Below are positions 5,420 to 8,363 of a DNA stretch of 8,363 nt, piece after piece. The stretch spans positions 1 to 8,363 of the forward strand of contig CALBJS010000283.1 in the NCBI GenBank assembly GCA_937892995.1, read 5' to 3'. The DNA is from an uncultured Peptococcaceae bacterium (lineage in GTDB: Bacteria > Bacillota > Desulfitobacteriia > Desulfitobacteriales > Syntrophobotulaceae). Within the stretch, counting starts at the first letter, position 1; the number at the start of each line of letters is the position of its first letter. A model generated the notes under the pieces. It made no database searches. It was not told the origin of the DNA and saw only the letters and a program-made list of their open reading frames with translations. A program made the position numbers and the translations under genes.

Positions 5420-5863
5420 ATGCTTAAATTTCTCTCGATACCGGCAGTATTGGCTGCCCTATCAGGTGCCGCCATGGCTTTTCAAGGAACAGTAAACTCC
5501 CAATTAGCTCAAAAAACTTCTTTACTTTCCTCCACCCTTACCGTACATATTATCGGAACATTAGCTGCAGCTTTTACAATTATTATCTGGAAAACGCCTA
5601 TCTTTGCACATAAATGGATGCAAATACCTTGGTATTTATATATTGGGGGACTTTTAAGCGTAGCCATAGTAGCTTTAGTCGCCTTATCCATTTCTAAAAT
5701 CGGGGTCTGTAATGCCACGACCGCTATCATCGTTGGACAAGTCGGTATTGCTGTCCTTATAGATCATTTTGGTTTGCTTGGGGTGCAAAGAATTGCTTGG
5801 AACCCTTGGCAGATTTTGGGCCTTGCTTTATTTGCTGTTGGGGCGAAGCTTCTTTTTAGATGA
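5420..5863 (+). CDS. Small DMT-superfamily membrane protein, YdcZ/DUF606 family
   Basis: This is an integral membrane protein of 147 residues with about five transmembrane segments, near residues 4-22, 38-57, 71-91, 98-120 and 128-145. It belongs to the YdcZ/DUF606 family, a branch of the drug/metabolite transporter superfamily. Signature stretches are AFQGTVNSQLA at 20-30 in the first half and YIGGLLSVAIV near 74-84. ISKIGVCNATTAIIVGQ at 91-107, followed by LIDHFGLLG at 113-121, is strongly family-typical. Members occur as single-domain or tandem proteins of about 140-300 residues; this is the short form and may work as a dimer. The substrate is unknown. AGGAGGT at 5409-5415 sits four bases before the ATG. 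No convincing promoter is seen; TATAAA at 5328-5333 lacks a good -35. The gene is convergent with the next one, with 17 bp between and no clear terminator. Confidence 0.9.
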   Translation: MLKFLSIPAVLAALSGAAMAFQGTVNSQLAQKTSLLSSTLTVHIIGTLAAAFTIIIWKTPIFAHKWMQIPWYLYIGGLLSVAIVALVALSISKIGVCNATTAIIVGQVGIAVLIDHFGLLGVQRIAWNPWQILGLALFAVGAKLLFR

Positions 5864-5880
5864 AATAAGATACCTATGCT

Positions 5881-6387
5881 TTATATTTTTCCTGATCTCG
5901 TATTTATTTGATTTAAGTTATTCAGTATCCCATAGACTTCATCACTGACAATATACTTATGAATCTTGCCGTTAGCAGCAAGGAGCATAATGTTCTTAAC
6001 TTCAGCTTTCCTATCTCCATCGATCAACCTCAAGATAAACGCATAACTTTCCGTGGATAATGATAGCTGTTTGAATTCGTTTTCGCCTACGAATATTGCC
6101 CAATAACCATCTGATATTTCGGTATCACCAGTGTATAGAGAGTCATAAACACCGGGTAACTGATACTCATTATTAGGAATAGTAAGGTCAATATTAGAAG
6201 ATGGTAAAATAATCTCGCCGACCTCTTCTATATCTTCCGTCGGAACAGCAAGTCGATCATAGACATTATGAAAAAAGTCCGGAAATAGTAAATATCCCAC
6301 AATTCCGACTACAAATATCCATAAAGCCAAGGCCTGAATATCTCCCCAGATATCATTTTTCGGAGGACGTCCCCATGCATTACGCAT
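5881..6387 (-). CDS. Hypothetical single-pass membrane-anchored protein, unrecognised
   Basis: I do not recognise this 168-residue protein. A short basic N-terminus (MRNAWGRPPKND) precedes one hydrophobic segment at about 17-36. About 130 mostly polar residues follow, with no second membrane span. Positive-inside logic places the C-terminal domain outside the cell. The anchor lacks an evident signal peptidase or lipobox cysteine, so it probably stays uncleaved. The tail alternates predicted strands and helices, e.g. YWAIFVGENEFKQLSL. An in-frame ATG lies at 6417 but has no ribosome binding site. The ATG at 6387 follows AGGGGGTGAT (6400-6391), a near-perfect anti-16S match, so I chose it. The gene is divergent from uvrC and convergent with the YdcZ-like gene, so it is transcribed alone. 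A role in envelope sensing or solute binding would be guesswork. Confidence 0.78.
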   Translation of the reverse strand: MRNAWGRPPKNDIWGDIQALALWIFVVGIVGYLLFPDFFHNVYDRLAVPTEDIEEVGEIILPSSNIDLTIPNNEYQLPGVYDSLYTGDTEISDGYWAIFVGENEFKQLSLSTESYAFILRLIDGDRKAEVKNIMLLAANGKIHKYIVSDEVYGILNNLNQINTRSGKI

Positions 6388-6390
6388 TAT

Positions 6391-6400
6391 ATCACCCCCT
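6391..6400 (-). promoter_or_regulatory. Strong ribosome binding site that sets the start at 6387
   Basis: AGGGGGTGAT on the minus strand closely matches the complement of the 16S rRNA 3' end and lies three bases before the ATG at 6387, with the G-run seven bases away. It decides against the longer frame beginning at 6417. Confidence 0.7.
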
Positions 6401-6458
6401 GAAAATATACGTAACATTGTCTTGGAATATGATGTCCTGTTGCATCTTCTAAAGTTTC

Positions 6459-6482
6459 CCTCTAAAATTTAGTTAGAGGTGA
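6459..6482 (+). promoter_or_regulatory. uvrC ribosome binding site within a possible sequestering hairpin
   Basis: The uvrC ribosome binding site AGAGGTGA (6475-6482) lies eight bases before the ATG. Its first five bases belong to the 3' arm of a perfect 7-bp inverted repeat, CCTCTAA (6459-6465) with TTAGAGG (6473-6479), around a seven-base loop. In a transcript that starts upstream of 6459, this hairpin would hide most of the site. A competing reading is a promoter TTGCAT-17 bp-TAAAAT (-10 at 6463-6468). That would start the RNA near 6475 and remove the 5' arm. Confidence 0.45.
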
Positions 6483-6490
6483 GTTTTTAA

Positions 6491-8254
6491 ATGGACCTAC
6501 TCAAAAAAAAGCTTAGTCTATTACCTGATAGCCCCGGCGTGTATCTAATGAAAAATGCTACTGGCAATGTTATTTATGTGGGAAAAGCAAAGGTTCTAAA
6601 AAATAGAGTTCGTTCCTATTTCACAGGTTCACATGATCAGAAAACTCAAAAACTTATTAGTGAAATAGTGGACTTTGAATATATCCTTACTTCCTCTGAA
6701 GTTGAGGCCTTACTATTAGAATGCAACTTCATAAAAAAATACAACCCCCATTATAATATTATGCTGAGGGACGATAAATCTTACCCTTATATTCTAATTA
6801 CATCGGAAAAGCATCCACGGATTATCATGACACGTAAAGTAACTAAAAAGATGGGCAAATACTTCGGTCCTTATCCTAATGCTACAGCAGCAAAGGAGAC
6901 AGCCCGTCTACTTAATCGTCTTCTGCCTTTACGCAAATGTAAGCGAATTCCTAACAAACCCTGTCTTTACTACCATATTGGACAATGTTTAGGTCCCTGC
7001 ATTAGTGAGATAAAACCTCATGAATATGAAGATATCTTAGATAAAGCCAGTATCTTCCTGCACGGAAATCAGAAGAGTATTATCTGTTGGCTAGAAAAAA
7101 GGATGCAAGCTGCAGCCGAATCTTTACAGTTTGAAGCTGCCCGAGAATACCGTGATCTGATCACCGATCTACAGAAGATCAATGAAAAACAAAACATTGC
7201 TCTGAATGATTTCAAGAATAGGGATATTGTAGCCTATGCTACTAACGAAGAATTTATTAGTATTCAGATCTTTTGTTTTCGTCAAGGCAACCTAATTACC
7301 CGTGACGGCTTTATCTTTCCCTATTATTCAGAACCGGAAGAATCTTTTATCACTTTCCTCGTTCAATATTATTCTAATAATGTTGCTATTCCGGATGAAA
7401 TCTGTATCCCCGAACTAGATTCAACTTCAGTCTTAAATCTACTTCCCCTGACCATTCCTAAAAGAGGAAAGGTTCGACAACTAATAAACCTCGCTAAATC
7501 AAATGCTAAAACCATTCTAGAAGAAAAAATAAAACTAGAAAGCGAAAAAATCGAGGAGGCAAAAAAGACTTTAGTTAGCTTAGCTGAAATCTTAAATATC
7601 CCCCAAGTCCAAATAATTGAAGCCTTTGATATTTCTAACCTCTCCGGTACAAACGTTGTCGGTGGAATGATTCAATTCGAAGACGGAAGGCCTTCCCGCT
7701 CTAACTATCGAAAATTTAATATTCAACCTACGGCTAATATTAATGACGATACAGCATATCTTAAACATATTATTTCCCGAAGGTATTCTCGCTTGCTTAA
7801 GGAAAATGCACCCCTCCCTGATCTAATCCTTGTAGATGGTGGCAAGGGGCAAGTCAAAGCGGCAATAGCAAGCTTGAGAAAGCTAGGAATAAGAGTCCCA
7901 GTTGCTGGAATGGTTAAAAATGACCGTCATGAAACCCGAAGTTTAATAAATCAAGCTGGTCAAGAGTTATCCCTTAATTCCAGACCCGAAGTCTTCCGTT
8001 TTATCCAATTGATTCAAGAAGAAGTTCACCGTTTTGCTATTACTTTTCATAGGCAGCAGAGGATAAAGAGTATGACATCTTCAGAATTAGATGGGATATT
8101 CGGTATTGGGGCTAAACGCAAGAGGCTACTTTTTAGGCATTTTCAATCTCTGGAAAATATCAAAGGTGCTTCTATCGAAGAATTAATAAATGCCGGGTTG
8201 CCTTCTAAGATTGCCCAAGAAGTATTTAGTTACTTTCGAAACCAGCATAGTTAA
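6491..8254 (+). CDS. uvrC: UvrABC system protein C (excinuclease subunit C)
   Basis: UvrC makes both incisions flanking DNA damage after UvrA and UvrB have located it (nucleotide excision repair, cytoplasm). The gene is complete: 587 residues against about 600-610 in B. subtilis and E. coli. The N-terminal GIY-YIG nuclease (3' incision) has PGVYLM at 15-20, VIYVGKA at 27-33 and catalytic E77. Four cysteines, C150, C158, C166 and C170, match the cluster reported to bind [4Fe-4S] in E. coli. The UVR motif that contacts UvrB spans about 196-231 (SLQFEAAREYRDLI). The RNase H-like 5'-incision domain has FDISNLSG (D380), NDD (419-420), LVDGGKGQ (D449) and VHRFAITFHR (H513). A helix-hairpin-helix tail follows at about 533-581 (LDGIFGIGAKRKRLL). 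All catalytic residues I can place are present. No LexA-type box is seen upstream. No terminator with a U-tract follows. Confidence 0.98.
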   Translation: MDLLKKKLSLLPDSPGVYLMKNATGNVIYVGKAKVLKNRVRSYFTGSHDQKTQKLISEIVDFEYILTSSEVEALLLECNFIKKYNPHYNIMLRDDKSYPYILITSEKHPRIIMTRKVTKKMGKYFGPYPNATAAKETARLLNRLLPLRKCKRIPNKPCLYYHIGQCLGPCISEIKPHEYEDILDKASIFLHGNQKSIICWLEKRMQAAAESLQFEAAREYRDLITDLQKINEKQNIALNDFKNRDIVAYATNEEFISIQIFCFRQGNLITRDGFIFPYYSEPEESFITFLVQYYSNNVAIPDEICIPELDSTSVLNLLPLTIPKRGKVRQLINLAKSNAKTILEEKIKLESEKIEEAKKTLVSLAEILNIPQVQIIEAFDISNLSGTNVVGGMIQFEDGRPSRSNYRKFNIQPTANINDDTAYLKHIISRRYSRLLKENAPLPDLILVDGGKGQVKAAIASLRKLGIRVPVAGMVKNDRHETRSLINQAGQELSLNSRPEVFRFIQLIQEEVHRFAITFHRQQRIKSMTSSELDGIFGIGAKRKRLLFRHFQSLENIKGASIEELINAGLPSKIAQEVFSYFRNQHS

Positions 8255-8269
8255 TTTTTATCGGTATTT

Positions 8270-8292
8270 TTGTCAATTCTTGTTATTGACAA
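8270..8292. repeat. Perfect 8-bp dyad downstream of uvrC
   Basis: TTGTCAAT (8270-8277) and ATTGACAA (8285-8292) form an exact inverted repeat with a seven-base loop, 15 bp after the uvrC stop. No T-run follows on either strand, so it is a poor intrinsic terminator. Its right arm contains the -35 box of a possible outward promoter, so an operator is equally likely. Confidence 0.45.
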
Positions 8293-8314
8293 CGTGACCA
8301 AAGATGTATATCTT
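8286..8314 (+). promoter_or_regulatory. Candidate rightward promoter at the window end
   Basis: A perfect -35 TTGACA (8286-8291) is followed after 17 bp by TATCTT (8309-8314), four of six matches. It points out of the window towards an unseen downstream gene. Confidence 0.35.
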
Positions 8315-8363
8315 GAGTTTTGCAGTACGTATGTTCTTTTTAAGCCTTGAATCCACTATCTAT

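Noticed and set aside
6051..6060. Near-match to a DnaA box (CGTGGATAA) inside the membrane-protein gene
   Set aside because: One mismatch, within coding sequence and far from the perfect box; not enough to suggest a cluster or an origin.
6388..6417. ATG at 6417 as start of the membrane-anchored protein
   Set aside because: No ribosome binding site precedes it, and the extension would include the strong AGGGGGTGAT site that clearly serves the ATG at 6387.
8304..8363. Open frame of 20 codons from ATG at 8304 to the window edge
   Set aside because: No ribosome binding site, too short to judge, composition not informative, and it overlaps the -10 box of the candidate promoter.

Overview
The window looks like ordinary chromosomal DNA of a low-GC Gram-positive anaerobe. 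My best guess is class Clostridia, near Desulfitobacterium, Desulfosporosinus or Dehalobacter. The basis is AT-rich DNA with strong AGGAGG/GGTGAT-type ribosome binding sites, an Rrf2-type regulator directly followed by a NifS-type cysteine desulfurase and divergent from rarA (an arrangement I recall from Clostridia), and clostridial-looking protein sequences. This is an impression from memory, not a database match. I see no mobile element, CRISPR array, tRNA, rRNA or integration site.

Layout. On the minus strand at the left edge, an IscR-like Rrf2 regulator (656-1114, GTG start) is followed 26 bp later by the first 209 codons of a cysteine desulfurase (1-629), which runs off the window. A 210-bp divergent promoter region separates them from rarA (1325-2635, plus). 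It holds a good minus-strand promoter, a possible Rrf2 operator and one or two plus-strand promoters. Next comes a minus-strand block: an FMN-dependent azoreductase-like flavoprotein (2758-3363), a DUF2103-like conserved protein (3561-4184), a YfcE/MJ0936-type metallophosphoesterase (4246-4728) and an unrecognised 116-residue protein (4870-5220). Clear hairpin terminators end the 116-residue gene and, probably, the azoreductase gene. The phosphoesterase and DUF2103-like genes are probably co-transcribed. On the plus strand follows a small YdcZ/DUF606 membrane protein (5420-5863), convergent with an unrecognised single-pass membrane protein (minus, 5881-6387). That gene is divergent from uvrC (6491-8254, plus), which is complete. 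The last 109 bp hold a dyad and a possible outward promoter, but no gene I can support.

Function. Two themes can be named. The first is sulfur mobilisation for Fe-S clusters and thiolated tRNA, with its likely Fe-S-sensing regulator. The second is DNA maintenance: RarA at stalled forks and UvrC in nucleotide excision repair. They may touch, because UvrC here keeps a four-cysteine cluster like the one reported to bind Fe-S in E. coli UvrC, and rarA shares its promoter region with the Rrf2 gene. No intergenic stretch exceeds 300 bp. I found no convincing new multi-gene system. The more interesting signals are small: a hairpin over the uvrC ribosome binding site, a possible Rrf2 operator, an antisense terminator that shapes the RarA C-terminus, a perfect DnaA box inside an inverted repeat, and three poorly characterised proteins.
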